A stretch of 39,755 nucleotides of DNA from a virus, in IMG/VR virus record IMGVR_UViG_3300035181_001567, positions 1 through 39,755 of that record, one strand, 5' to 3'. Both the position numbers and the translations under genes were made by a program. The notes beneath the pieces were generated by a model. It saw only the letters and a program-made list of their open reading frames with translations. It was not told the origin of the DNA and searched no databases. This document shows positions 8,682-15,346 of this stretch, piece by piece; positions within the stretch are counted from its first letter, which is position 1; every line of letters begins with the position of its first letter.

Positions 8682-8756
8682 GTCTCCCCGTCATGGGCCT
8701 GGACATCCCGGGCCTATTGGGGGCGATTTTGCCCGATGTCACAACGAGGACACGAG

Positions 8757-9365
8757 ATGACCAAGACGACCAAGACGACCCGGACCCCGACGATTGACGC
8801 CGCGATCAGCGAGGGTGTGTTGACATTGACCTTCGCGGACGGGCGGGAGATTCGCCTGTCCCCGACGCTGCTATCGGAAGAGGTTCGCGGTCAGGCCCTG
8901 CTGCACGGGTTGAAGCAAAAGCTTGTGGACGCCGCCGCGATCAGCCGCAACCCCGAAACGGGCCGTTCGGCGACGGTGGAGGACAAGTATAATGCTGTGC
9001 GGGAGGTGTATACGCGGCTGCTGTCCGGGGAGTGGAGCAAGCGCCGCGAGGGTAGCGGCGGTGCGAACGGGGGTTTGCTGTTCGCGGCTCTCGTCCGGTT
9101 GTACGCTGGCAAGAAGTCGCCTGACGAGATTCGGGCATTCCTGGAGAAGATGACCGATGCCGAACAGGCCGCGCTTCGCGCATCCTCCCGGGTCGCCCCG
9201 ATTATCGCCGACATCCGGGCCGAGCGCGACGCGGCAAAGGTCGGCAAGATCAACGGGGATGCCCTTCTGGATAAGCTGGAGGGCGACACGGACGACCAGG
9301 GCGACGGCAACCAGGGCAACCAGGGCGACGACGACGACCAGGGCGACGAGGATACCGACGAGTAA
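8757..9365 (+). CDS. Unknown early protein, paralogue of the 11041 gene
   Basis: From ATG at 8757 (GAGG eight bases ahead, preferred over the ATG at 8736) the product has 202 residues. Residues about 80-175 align with the 11041 product: both have a (Y/I)xRLxxGEWxxR(R/K)E motif, LxxALVxLYxGxKS, LRxSxRVxPI and a closing DALLxxL(D/E)G. The N-terminus (about 15-50) looks like a small beta region (LTLTFADGREIRLS). The last 30 residues are a low-complexity Asp/Gly/Gln tail. High charge and the acidic tail would suit a nucleic-acid mimic or an ssDNA-protein-like tail, but that is speculation. It is followed at once by a strong terminator. Confidence 0.75.
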   Translation: MTKTTKTTRTPTIDAAISEGVLTLTFADGREIRLSPTLLSEEVRGQALLHGLKQKLVDAAAISRNPETGRSATVEDKYNAVREVYTRLLSGEWSKRREGSGGANGGLLFAALVRLYAGKKSPDEIRAFLEKMTDAEQAALRASSRVAPIIADIRAERDAAKVGKINGDALLDKLEGDTDDQGDGNQGNQGDDDDQGDEDTDE

Positions 9366-9390
9366 GTCCTAGCCTGTCCCCCTAACCCAG

Positions 9391-9422
9391 CCCCCGGCGG
9401 AGTAATCCCCGGGGGTTTTTTT
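9391..9422 (+). terminator. Rho-independent terminator
   Basis: CCCCCGG (9391-9397) pairs with CCGGGGG (9409-9415) over an 11-base loop and is followed by seven T (9416-9422). It closes the first early transcription unit 26 bases after the stop codon. Confidence 0.85.
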
Positions 9423-9564
9423 CGTGCATCCGGGGCGGGGAATCGGCATGCCGCCGCCGATGCCGATTCCCGGGCCGGAATGACCCCGCCACGGCCCGAA
9501 CGGGGGCGGGGTGCGGCTACCCTACCAGCCCGTCCTCCCGACGCCGTGTAGGCCGTTCTATCCG

Positions 9565-9596
9565 CCCGGGGTGTTATGGCCGGGTAACGCCCGGGG
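9565..9596. promoter_or_regulatory. Palindromic element, copy I
   Basis: CCCGGGGTGTTA (9565-9576) is followed after eight bases by TAACGCCCGGGG (9585-9596). The arms match except for a small internal difference. It shares the CCCGGG and TTA/TAA cores with the other copies, but it is not directly before a gene. Confidence 0.5.
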
Positions 9597-9663
9597 CGGG
9601 GATGCCGCCTCGCTCCCTGGGCGTGCCGCCCTCGACCTCCATCCCCCATCTCCCGGCGTGCCG

Positions 9664-9695
9664 CCCCCGCCCCTCCCCCGCCCCTCCCCCGCCCC
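9664..9695. repeat. C-rich 11-base tandem repeat
   Basis: CCCCTCCCCCG occurs twice in tandem (9670-9680, 9681-9691) with partial copies on both sides. All strand asymmetry is C on the plus strand, so the minus strand is a run of G triplets that could form a quadruplex. Confidence 0.6.
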
Positions 9696-9735
9696 AACTA
9701 CTCCCTAACGTCCGCTAGCTACTTCCCAGCCAGCC

Positions 9736-9936
9736 GATGTCGAGGGGATCGTTTGTTTGTCACCCCCCCGCGTACCCTCTCGTGGGTGAGTCGATTTTCG
9801 CGGGATAGTCGAGGCTAGTCGATTTTCGCGGGATAGTCGGGGCTAATCTATTTACTCGGAATAACCCGTTTTTTTTTTTTAAGCCTCCCGCGAAGGGTAC
9901 GGGCGGGGGTGATATGTAAACGATCCCCTCGACATC
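9736..9936. repeat. Large imperfect palindrome, origin-like
   Basis: The left arm (about 9736-9782) starts GATGTCGAGGGGATCGTTT; the right arm (about 9889-9936) is its reverse complement over those 19 bases, then matches again in TCACCCCC and GTACCCT with a few differences between. The 106-base centre holds the tandem repeats at 9789 and twelve T at 9869-9880. The T tract is a rare AT-rich island in a GC-rich genome. Confidence 0.75.
9789..9867. repeat. 28-bp tandem repeats (iteron-like)
   Basis: Two adjacent 28-base copies (9789-9816 and 9817-9844) differ at one base; the core is GTCGATTTTCGCGGGATAG. A third, degenerate copy (ATCTATTTACTCGGAATA) follows at about 9846-9863. They lie in the loop of the large palindrome. 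Only three adjacent copies with no spacers exist, so this is not a CRISPR array. Confidence 0.75.
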
Positions 9937-10003
9937 CCCTGGTTATCCAGTAACCAACCCGCCCTAACTCGCGTTGGGTTTCGAAGATATCGAGTGGAGC
10001 TGG

Positions 10004-10031
10004 TTGACTGCTGGGGGGATGTGGGGAAAAT
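10004..10031 (+). promoter_or_regulatory. Weak sigma70-like promoter
   Basis: TTGACT at 10004-10009 and GAAAAT at 10026-10031 with a 16-base spacer. The start would be near 10038, about 55 bases before the ATG at 10093. The leader carries GGCGGGA/TCCCGCC arms (around 10040-10070). Confidence 0.45.
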
Positions 10032-10092
10032 ACAACGGGCGGGATTGGGGGAGACCCGGACATCCCGCCTGACTAACCGGAGACTCAACGAC

Positions 10093-10494
10093 ATGCAAGC
10101 AAACGACACCGACCGAATTTTGCGCGCGGTATGGCTGAAGGCCGCCGACCAGCCGGAGGGGCTGGAGCTAGAGTGCGGGACATACTCGAGCGCGAAGCAT
10201 TATCAAATGCGGCTGTATAAACTAGTCCGGCCACTTCGGGACGCGCCGTCGAGCGACCCGGAGCTGGCCGCGGCCGCCGCGAAGCTGTCAATTTCGGTCA
10301 AGCGAAACGACAGTAAGCTCTACATCCAGCCCGTTGCGACTGCGGGGGTGTTGGGGATGTTGGCACAGCAGATTGGCTTCGACCCCAGGCGAGAGGTCGC
10401 CAGTGAGGCCGAAGGGATCGAACAGGCCCTGGTGAAGCGGCTAGCCGGGGCGGAACTGGCGCCGAAGAGTAACCCTTACAACACACGAGACTGA
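10093..10494 (+). CDS. Hypothetical protein, 133 residues
   Basis: I do not recognise this protein. It has no Cys-rich site except one Cys, no membrane segment, and an alternating basic/hydrophobic pattern (YQMRLYKLVRPLRD, LSISVKRNDSKLYIQP) that suggests a small alpha/beta fold. GGAGA lies about nine bases ahead of the ATG at 10093. It is the first gene to the right of the origin-like palindrome and sits three bases ahead of the next gene, so the two are co-expressed. A role near replication initiation is suggested only by its place. Confidence 0.65.
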   Translation: MQANDTDRILRAVWLKAADQPEGLELECGTYSSAKHYQMRLYKLVRPLRDAPSSDPELAAAAAKLSISVKRNDSKLYIQPVATAGVLGMLAQQIGFDPRREVASEAEGIEQALVKRLAGAELAPKSNPYNTRD

Positions 10495-10497
10495 CCG

Positions 10498-10896
10498 ATG
10501 CCGAGCGATAAAGAGCGTTATCCGGGGAGGTTCCCGGTCTGGATGCAACTGGGGTTCGCAAAAGCCCTTCGCCAGCCCGACGAATGGGTTGAGGTGGCGG
10601 AGTTTTGGTCTGACGCAGGGGTTAAGACGGAGACTCGATCGTTCCGCGCCTTCCGGCGATCCGTGCGGAACCCCGAGTATCTCAGCTGGGCGGAGTCAAT
10701 CAGGCCGGATGCAGGGGAGTTTCAATCGCAAGTTCGCGTGAGGAAGGAAAGTGTTGTTGTTGGTAACTGGCCAAGGGTCCGCCGGGTCATCGAGATTCGG
10801 TGTTACAAAGGCCCGTCCAGGAAGGATTTGCAAGAGGACCGGGCTGACCTATTGCGGAAATTCGCCGAAGATGTTGGGGAGGGGCAGTCAGGCTAG
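10498..10896 (+). CDS. Hypothetical protein, 132 residues
   Basis: This is an unrecognised basic protein with several Trp residues (VWMQLGF, EWVEVAEFW, YLSWAES) and an Arg-rich centre (TETRSFRAFRRSVRNP) that could bind nucleic acid. The ending RKDLQEDRADLLRKFAEDV is probably a helix. It begins directly after the 10093 gene. A 144-base gap with a promoter follows it. Confidence 0.6.
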   Translation: MPSDKERYPGRFPVWMQLGFAKALRQPDEWVEVAEFWSDAGVKTETRSFRAFRRSVRNPEYLSWAESIRPDAGEFQSQVRVRKESVVVGNWPRVRRVIEIRCYKGPSRKDLQEDRADLLRKFAEDVGEGQSG

Positions 10897-10923
10897 GCAA
10901 AGTCAAGTAGTTCCAAAACGGGG

Positions 10924-10952
10924 TTGACAGCCACCGGACCGGCGACCAAACT
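10924..10952 (+). promoter_or_regulatory. Sigma70-like promoter before the 11041 gene
   Basis: TTGACA at 10924-10929, a 17-base spacer, CAAACT at 10947-10952. The first 12 bases, TTGACAGCCACC, are the same as in the promoter at 19476. The leader has GGGCGGG/CCCGCCC arms (about 10982-11022). Confidence 0.6.
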
Positions 10953-11040
10953 ACCCCCATCGCGTCGAAACCGGGTAGACCGGGCGGGTACCTGGACGAC
11001 CGCGAAACCTAAACTGCCCGCCCAATTTTGGAGAATCTGT

Positions 11041-11631
11041 ATGACCGCCCCCACGAAGAACGAACCCCAGATTGAATCGGTGAAGATGGAAGATGGTCGC
11101 ATCGTCGACTTCCCCGGCAAGCGCAAGCTGCTCAAGGAATCCTTCACGAATAACGAGGGCAAGGTCCAAGTGCGCCTGGACTTCCGCAATGGCGCAACCC
11201 GACTGTTCACGATTCCGGACAATCTGATGGCGAAGTTCGCCGCGCACGGCGCCGAGCAGAAGCTGGGCGATGAGATTGCCGGTCTGAAGGGCACTGACGG
11301 CAAGGAAGCTGATATCGATGATGCGGTCCTGGCCATGGATGAGCTGATCGACCGCCTGTACAATGGCGAGTGGAATCAGCGTAAGGAAGCCAACGGCCTG
11401 GCCGGTACAAGCATCCTCATCCGCGCCCTGGTGGAACTCTACAACGGCGCCAAGTCGGTCGAGCAGGTCAAAGCCTTCCTCAAGGACAAGACGCAAGCCG
11501 AGAAGCTGGCCCTGCGCCAGTCGGCCCGCGTTAAGCCGATCGTCGAGCGTCTGGAAGCCGAGAAGGCCGCGAAGGGCGCGAAGGTTGATGCCGACGCTCT
11601 GCTGGCCGGTCTGGACGGCACGCAAGCTTAA
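11041..11631 (+). CDS. Unknown early protein, paralogue of the 8757 gene
   Basis: The protein has 196 residues. Residues about 95-190 match the 8757 product (LIDRLYNGEWNQRKE, IRALVELYNGAKS, LRQSARVKPIVERLEAEKAA), ending in DALLAGLDG. Residues 15-70 form a probable beta-rich N-terminal domain (VRLDFRNGATRLFTIPDNL). It lacks the acidic tail of its partner. GGAGA is eight bases before the ATG, and it has its own promoter and strong terminator, so it is a single-gene unit. Codon use is noticeably more regular (GCC, CTG, AAG) than its neighbours, as for a highly expressed gene. I cannot assign a function. Confidence 0.8.
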   Translation: MTAPTKNEPQIESVKMEDGRIVDFPGKRKLLKESFTNNEGKVQVRLDFRNGATRLFTIPDNLMAKFAAHGAEQKLGDEIAGLKGTDGKEADIDDAVLAMDELIDRLYNGEWNQRKEANGLAGTSILIRALVELYNGAKSVEQVKAFLKDKTQAEKLALRQSARVKPIVERLEAEKAAKGAKVDADALLAGLDGTQA

Positions 11632-11672
11632 TCAGGCTCCGGCCTGTTGACACCCCGGAAAGACGGGGAGGA

Positions 11673-11707
11673 CCCCCAGCAGGAATGTCTCCCCTGCTGG
11701 GGGTTTT
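11673..11707 (+). terminator. Rho-independent terminator
   Basis: An 11-bp perfect stem, CCCCCAGCAGG (11673-11683) with CCTGCTGGGGG (11693-11703), is followed by TTTT. It ends the 11041 unit. Confidence 0.9.
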
Positions 11708-11735
11708 CTCTTGGTGGCGCGGAGGTAAAACTGGG

Positions 11736-11772
11736 TTGTGCCCGGGGTATTATTGTGCCATAATACCCGGAG
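11736..11772 (+). promoter_or_regulatory. Promoter overlapping palindromic element, copy B
   Basis: TTGTGC (11736-11741), 17 bases, CATAAT (11759-11764). The -10 is the start of the right arm of an inverted repeat: CCCGGGGTATTAT, six bases, ATAATACCCGG (11741-11770). A protein bound here would cover the core promoter. It precedes the 11831 gene by about 60 bases. Confidence 0.65.
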
Positions 11773-11830
11773 TATTAGGGAATCCCCTAACACCCGCTAA
11801 GGCGACGGAATCGCCCCAGGAGACGACAAA

Positions 11831-12433
11831 ATGGTCAAGCCGACCAACCCGGACCTTTCCGGTCCAGACCTCCCAGACCTCCCTGACCTGGAAGACTTGA
11901 TAACCGAGTCTTCCGGTTCCATCCCGGACCTCGATGACCTTCTCGGCACTGCCAAGGCCGAAGCCAAGGACAAGGCGGAGGCAAAAGCCGCCCGCCAGCG
12001 CCTCGTTAAAGGCGGTCTCAGCGACCGCGAACGCGAAGAAGACCTCGCCCGGCTGAGGGAATGGGAGTCCAGGAATCTCTACAAACCTGTCGCCAATGTC
12101 GCGTGCTTTATCGAGTCGAGCTGCACGAAGTGCGGCGACTACACCTATCTGTTCACCGGCCTGATGGAGCGCCAAGTCCACCGACACGTCGCCACGACGC
12201 AACGCTGGCTCAAAACCGATATCATCAAAACCGACCTCGATAACGAAGTCATGGTGAGGGAACAAACGACGCCGTTCTGCGTTGAGTGCATGGCGGATGT
12301 CGGGTTTACCTTCAACAATGCCTATACGGAAGACGGGAGGGAGCTTGTCGCGACCGAGCAGTCCGCCGATGACGACGGCGATTCGAGCGAACAGGAACAA
12401 TTCTACGAAGAGCCCCACGATGACCAAATCTAA
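11831..12433 (+). CDS. Hypothetical protein with two CxxC pairs
   Basis: The protein has 200 residues. The N-terminus repeats Asp-Leu (DLPDLPDLEDL, DLDDLLGTAK), then comes a charged helix (about 40-85). CTKC near residue 98 and CVEC near residue 150 would bind one zinc, with HRH between. The C-terminus is acidic. AGGAG precedes the ATG. It overlaps the next gene by 14 bases. The DLDDLL motif is like the DALLxxLDG endings of the paralogues, which may be chance. Confidence 0.65.
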   Translation: MVKPTNPDLSGPDLPDLPDLEDLITESSGSIPDLDDLLGTAKAEAKDKAEAKAARQRLVKGGLSDREREEDLARLREWESRNLYKPVANVACFIESSCTKCGDYTYLFTGLMERQVHRHVATTQRWLKTDIIKTDLDNEVMVREQTTPFCVECMADVGFTFNNAYTEDGRELVATEQSADDDGDSSEQEQFYEEPHDDQI

Positions 12434-12671
12434 CACCCACGGCAGCCTCGCTGGCGGCATCGGAGCCGCCGCGCTGATCGTCGCCCTTTTCGGCTTCGTC
12501 GGGCAGATGGACTATGAAGCCCAGCGGGAAGCCGAATGCGCCAGCTACACCCAGCCCCGGGTCTGGGACAAAGCCAGCGACACATGCAAACCAGTCAACA
12601 ATCCCCCGCAACAACAACCTGAGGACTACTATCGTGCCGCGCCCAAAGAAAGCCATTCCGTCCGTCACTAA
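12420..12671 (+). CDS. Small membrane protein, 83 residues
   Basis: After a short start (MTKSNTHGS) there is one hydrophobic stretch (about residues 10-28, AGGIGAAALIVALFGFVG) followed by a polar tail with two Cys (ECASY, DTCKP) and a Pro/Gln-rich end. This suits a single-span protein with the Cys-bearing tail on the outer side, where a disulfide could form. The gene overlaps its neighbours at both ends. The role is unknown; interaction with the host membrane is possible. Confidence 0.6.
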   Translation: MTKSNTHGSLAGGIGAAALIVALFGFVGQMDYEAQREAECASYTQPRVWDKASDTCKPVNNPPQQQPEDYYRAAPKESHSVRH

Positions 12672-12831
12672 GGAAATTTCCCTCCCCCCGGATCTTGTAG
12701 CCAGAGTCGACCTTGCCCTGTACAGCGAACTGGAGGATCGAGTCCCGCATGGGGCTTGGCAAAGACTGCTGACGGAACTTCTCGCAAACTGGCTCGCCCG
12801 AGTTGAAGCCGCAAGGAATCAAGAACCATGA
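12634..12831 (+). CDS. Small protein, ribbon-helix-helix-like
   Basis: From GTG at 12634 (GAGG nine bases ahead) the product has 65 residues. The centre KEISLPPDLVARVDLALYS followed by helices to the end is the strand-helix-helix order of a ribbon-helix-helix DNA-binding fold. The pattern LPxDLVARVDLxLxSxxExRVPxGA is one I recall from small proteins of many lytic podoviruses. The stop overlaps the next ATG by four bases. It is the best candidate for a phage-coded regulator in this arm, though this is not shown. Confidence 0.6.
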   Translation: MPRPKKAIPSVTKEISLPPDLVARVDLALYSELEDRVPHGAWQRLLTELLANWLARVEAARNQEP

Positions 12832-13034
12832 ACCGCCACTCCAAACCCCTTTTCGATTACTGCGCCGCGCTGCACATGCACGACTGGTCATTCGAGTACA
12901 GCGACGATCATTCAGTATGGCAACGTGGCCGCATGAGCCTAGGGGCACTGCAAGAAATGCAGTCGAAAGTCGACCCGGACTTCACAATCTGGAATAAATT
13001 CGCGCCGGAAGGTTATCGGCGAAAGGTAAGCTGA
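12828..13034 (+). CDS. Hypothetical protein, 68 residues
   Basis: This is an unrecognised protein rich in aromatic residues and His (YCAALHMHDWSFEYSDDHSVWQRG), ending in a basic tail. Phage proteins of this type often have a short WxFxYxDDxxVW motif, but I know no function. AAGGA lies about ten bases before the ATG, which overlaps the previous stop. Confidence 0.55.
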   Translation: MNRHSKPLFDYCAALHMHDWSFEYSDDHSVWQRGRMSLGALQEMQSKVDPDFTIWNKFAPEGYRRKVS

Positions 13035-13067
13035 GGCTGATACCAGAAAAACATACAGGAAAACAAT

Positions 13068-13340
13068 ATGCGCAGGTCAATTGAAACATGGGCCAATTGC
13101 GACCCGAAGGCTATGGCGTACAACCAAAGTGCAGCGGCAGTGCAATTCGCCCTAGAAGATGCGAGAGCCGATATACTGGAACTACATGCCGACATGCTGC
13201 GTTTCAAGAACATCGCCAGAGCGATTGCATACCCGCAACGCGGGACGCATGAAGAAACATACGGTCTGACAGACTTCATTAAACTAATCCAAAGTGCTTA
13301 CAGCGCCGAAGATTTGTGGGTTGAACCGGCTGACCGTTGA
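13068..13340 (+). CDS. Hypothetical protein, 90 residues
   Basis: The protein is mostly helical, with a possible coiled segment at residues 22-50 (SAAAVQFALEDARADILEL, in part). No family is recognised. AGGA precedes the ATG by about eight bases. It ends 50 bases before the helicase start. Confidence 0.55.
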   Translation: MRRSIETWANCDPKAMAYNQSAAAVQFALEDARADILELHADMLRFKNIARAIAYPQRGTHEETYGLTDFIKLIQSAYSAEDLWVEPADR

Positions 13341-13390
13341 CTTCGATTACCGCCGAGTTCCCCCAGCCAAACTACCTAAAGGCACTCCAA

Positions 13391-14674
13391 ATGACAAACC
13401 AATACCTCACTCTCAGCGAAGGCCAATCCGCCGCGCTCGACGCCATCCTCGCGTGGCTGGAGACTCCGCTTGCGGAGCCTTTCTTTGTCCTCCGCGGGTA
13501 TGCCGGTACGGGTAAGACCTTCACAGTAAAGGCGCTCATTCAGAAATTCAAAGGCCGCATCGTCTTCACCGCGCCCACGAATAAAGCGACCAAGGTCCTC
13601 CGCCGTACCGTCAAGTCCAGCAACTACACCCCCGAGTGCCGGACGATCTATTCGCTACTCGGCTTGCGGCTCGAAGCCAGCGGCGAACTCCGCGAACTCA
13701 CGGTTCCGGAAGACCCAATTGACCTGTCCGACTTCCGGCTGGTTGTAGTCGACGAAGGTTCGATGATAAACAGCCAGGTCATGGGTTACATCCAGGAAGC
13801 GCTCGCGGGCCACAAGCAACTTCGCGTGCTGTTCATGGGGGACCCGGCGCAGTTGCCCCCGGTCAAGGAAAAGGCGTCGCCAATCTGGAAGATCGAAAAT
13901 CAGGTCGTTTTGACGAAGGTCATGCGGCATGACAATCAGATTCTGAAGCTCGCGACCGCAATCCGCAATGTCGTGGATCATCCTGCCCCGAGCATCACGA
14001 TCGCCAGTGATTCCGATGAGCGCGGCGGGGTGTTCAAGGTCGCCAAGGGCGCATTCCTGCAACTAATCGGCCAGCACGCCAGGGAAGGTCATCTCACCTC
14101 CGGGGCAACGAAGATTATTTCGTGGCGGAATGTCAAGGTTGACGAATACAACCGCCTGGCCCGGGTGCACATCTTCGGATCGAAAGAGGCCGCCGCCAGC
14201 TTCTGGCATCCCGGCGACCGGTTGATCTTCACCAGCCCCGCGAAGGACTTCAACGATGAAGTCGTCGCAACGACCGACGACGAGGGGACAGTTGACAAAG
14301 TAATCACCGAATATCACCCGATCCACAGCAGCATTAAATGCTACCGCATTTCGGTCCAGCTCGACGACGGCCCGATGGTTGTGGCGTATTCCGTCCATCC
14401 TGAAGGCCATCACGAATACTCCCGGATTCTCGATGACCTAGCCGCGACAGCCAAAGCTAACGGCCGCAAATGGGCAGATTTTTGGCTATTCAAGGAATCC
14501 TTCCACGACGTCCGCCACGCCTACGCAATCACCGCGCACCGCAGTCAAGGCTCGACCTACACCACTGCGCTGGTGGATTACCAGGATATCCTACTGAACC
14601 GCGAGCGCAATGAAGCCTTCCGCTGCCTTTACGTGGCATGCACGCGGCCGACGACAAGTCTGGTATTGGCGTGA
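13391..14674 (+). CDS. Dda-like SF1B DNA helicase
   Basis: From ATG at 13391 (AAAGG ahead; the in-frame TTG at 13337 has no good site) the product has 427 residues. Walker A is GYAGTGKT at residues 36-43, motif II VVVDEGSM near 118-125, motif III GDPAQLPPV near 150-158, motif V/VI ITAHRSQGSTY and YVACTRP near the end. This motif set marks the RecD/Dda group of 5'-3' helicases. It probably helps start replication or clears proteins and R-loops at forks. It is followed by a strong promoter. Confidence 0.92.
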   Translation: MTNQYLTLSEGQSAALDAILAWLETPLAEPFFVLRGYAGTGKTFTVKALIQKFKGRIVFTAPTNKATKVLRRTVKSSNYTPECRTIYSLLGLRLEASGELRELTVPEDPIDLSDFRLVVVDEGSMINSQVMGYIQEALAGHKQLRVLFMGDPAQLPPVKEKASPIWKIENQVVLTKVMRHDNQILKLATAIRNVVDHPAPSITIASDSDERGGVFKVAKGAFLQLIGQHAREGHLTSGATKIISWRNVKVDEYNRLARVHIFGSKEAAASFWHPGDRLIFTSPAKDFNDEVVATTDDEGTVDKVITEYHPIHSSIKCYRISVQLDDGPMVVAYSVHPEGHHEYSRILDDLAATAKANGRKWADFWLFKESFHDVRHAYAITAHRSQGSTYTTALVDYQDILLNRERNEAFRCLYVACTRPTTSLVLA

Positions 14675-14703
14675 TTGACAGCTGGGGAATTGGTCCGCAT
14701 AAT
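14675..14703 (+). promoter_or_regulatory. Near-consensus sigma70 promoter
   Basis: TTGACA (14675-14680), exactly 17 bases, CATAAT (14698-14703): eleven of twelve consensus bases. It starts one base after the helicase stop and drives the small-gene and nuclease cluster. Its -10 lies in the loop of the inverted repeat at 14684-14720. Confidence 0.85.
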
Positions 14704-14720
14704 ACCCGGACCAATTCCCC
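14684..14720. promoter_or_regulatory. Perfect 14-bp inverted repeat around the -10 box (copy C)
   Basis: GGGGAATTGGTCCG (14684-14697) and CGGACCAATTCCCC (14707-14720) are exact reverse complements around CATAATACC. The centre shares CATAATACCCGG with copy B, but the arms are different. It is a strong operator candidate; as RNA, only the right part would be transcribed. Confidence 0.8.
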
Positions 14721-14740
14721 TCTCACCCCTGGAGTTCCCA

Positions 14741-14857
14741 GTGATCCTACCCTACCAATCCCGCTTCCCCGCACCACTCGAACCCCGGCACATCGCTCTG
14801 GCGGTGTACTGGTCCTGCCTACAAATGGCCACTGGCCATGAAGGAGCCTTCGCATGA
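14741..14857 (+). CDS. Small protein, 38 residues
   Basis: GTG at 14741 has GGAG eight bases ahead, and the stop overlaps the next ATG as ATGA, a coupling used elsewhere in this genome. The product starts VILPYQSRFPAPLEPRHIAL and ends with a mildly hydrophobic YWSCLQMATGHEGAFA. Function is unknown. It is easily missed because of its size and GTG start. Confidence 0.55.
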   Translation: MILPYQSRFPAPLEPRHIALAVYWSCLQMATGHEGAFA

Positions 14858-15093
14858 GTAACCTCACAATCGGCAGTTTCGACCGCGCCGCGCAGGTCGA
14901 AGTCTGGCGCAACAAATGCCGCGACGGCACGATGACGCTGGAAGAGTACAAGCAAGTCATCATCCATCTTCGCGCGGGCCGGGCGGCGACGCCGCAGGCA
15001 ACTAGCGGGAGCCGGAGCAAGTCGAAGGCAACCGCCACAGCGAAGCCCGCTGTATCGGGCGATGACCTTCTGAGCCAGCTCGATGGACTCTGA
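14854..15093 (+). CDS. Hypothetical protein, 79 residues, with DDLLxxLDG ending
   Basis: AAGGAG lies eight bases before the ATG. Residues 1-45 form a short acidic-basic helical domain (VEVWRNKCRDGTMTLEEYKQ, like SHOCT-type short helices), then a Ser/Lys/Ala/Thr linker, then GDDLLSQLDGL at the very end. The same ending (DALLxxLDG) closes both paralogues at 8757 and 11041, which suggests a shared binding partner. Confidence 0.6.
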   Translation: MSNLTIGSFDRAAQVEVWRNKCRDGTMTLEEYKQVIIHLRAGRAATPQATSGSRSKSKATATAKPAVSGDDLLSQLDGL

Positions 15094-15095
15094 CC

Positions 15096-15269
15096 ATGGA
15101 CAAAGACGAAATTTTTGAGCAAATCAACGACTGCGAAAATCGGTCGGATAAGTTGACGGACTGGGAACTCGGGTTCATCGACTCGATCAGTCATCAACTA
15201 GTGCAAACCGGTTCGCTGAGCCAAAAGCAACTCGACATCCTTGACCGCATCTGGGAACGAGTTACCTAA
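15096..15269 (+). CDS. Small acidic helical protein, 57 residues
   Basis: It starts MDKDEIFEQINDCENRSDKL and has the pattern LTDWELGFIDSISHQL then LSQKQLDILDRIWERV, two amphipathic helices. I recall this pattern as a short module in small phage proteins and at the end of larger ones; its role is unknown. The ATG is two bases after the previous stop with no clear ribosome site, so translation is probably coupled. Confidence 0.6.
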   Translation: MDKDEIFEQINDCENRSDKLTDWELGFIDSISHQLVQTGSLSQKQLDILDRIWERVT

Positions 15270-15284
15270 TCGGACGCAGCAACC

Positions 15285-15327
15285 TACGGCATGTGCAATC
15301 GTGCCGTATCTGCTACGCCCCTGTAGC
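15285..15327. promoter_or_regulatory. Two small inverted repeats before the 15347 gene
   Basis: TACGGCA/TGCCGTA (15285-15291 and 15302-15308) and GCTAC/GTAGC (15312-15316 and 15323-15327) lie in the 77-base gap. GATAAC follows at 15328 and could be a -10. No good -35 is visible. The function may be at DNA or RNA level. Confidence 0.35.
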
Positions 15328-15346
15328 GATAACCACAGGAACCTCT

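Larger units (their letters stand above)
9423..10092. other. Long GC-rich intergenic region with palindromes and iterons
   Basis: No supported gene lies in this 670-base gap; open frames here have no ribosome site and are low-complexity. It contains a copy of the CCCGGG/TTA-TAA palindrome (9565-9596), a tandem C-rich repeat (9664-9695), a large imperfect palindrome (9736-9936) around two 28-bp tandem repeats and a T12 tract, and a weak promoter just before the 10093 gene. The density of structure is the highest in the window. Confidence 0.8.

Noticed and set aside
9789-9863. CRISPR array
   Set aside because: The 28-bp repeats are directly adjacent without spacers, only two are intact, and there are no cas genes.
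11647-11675. TTGACA after the 11041 gene as a promoter
   Set aside because: No -10-like hexamer lies 16-18 bases downstream; a terminator stem follows directly.
11750-12460. 236-codon frame on the minus strand
   Set aside because: Antisense to the 11831 gene, which has a promoter, ribosome site and CxxC motifs.
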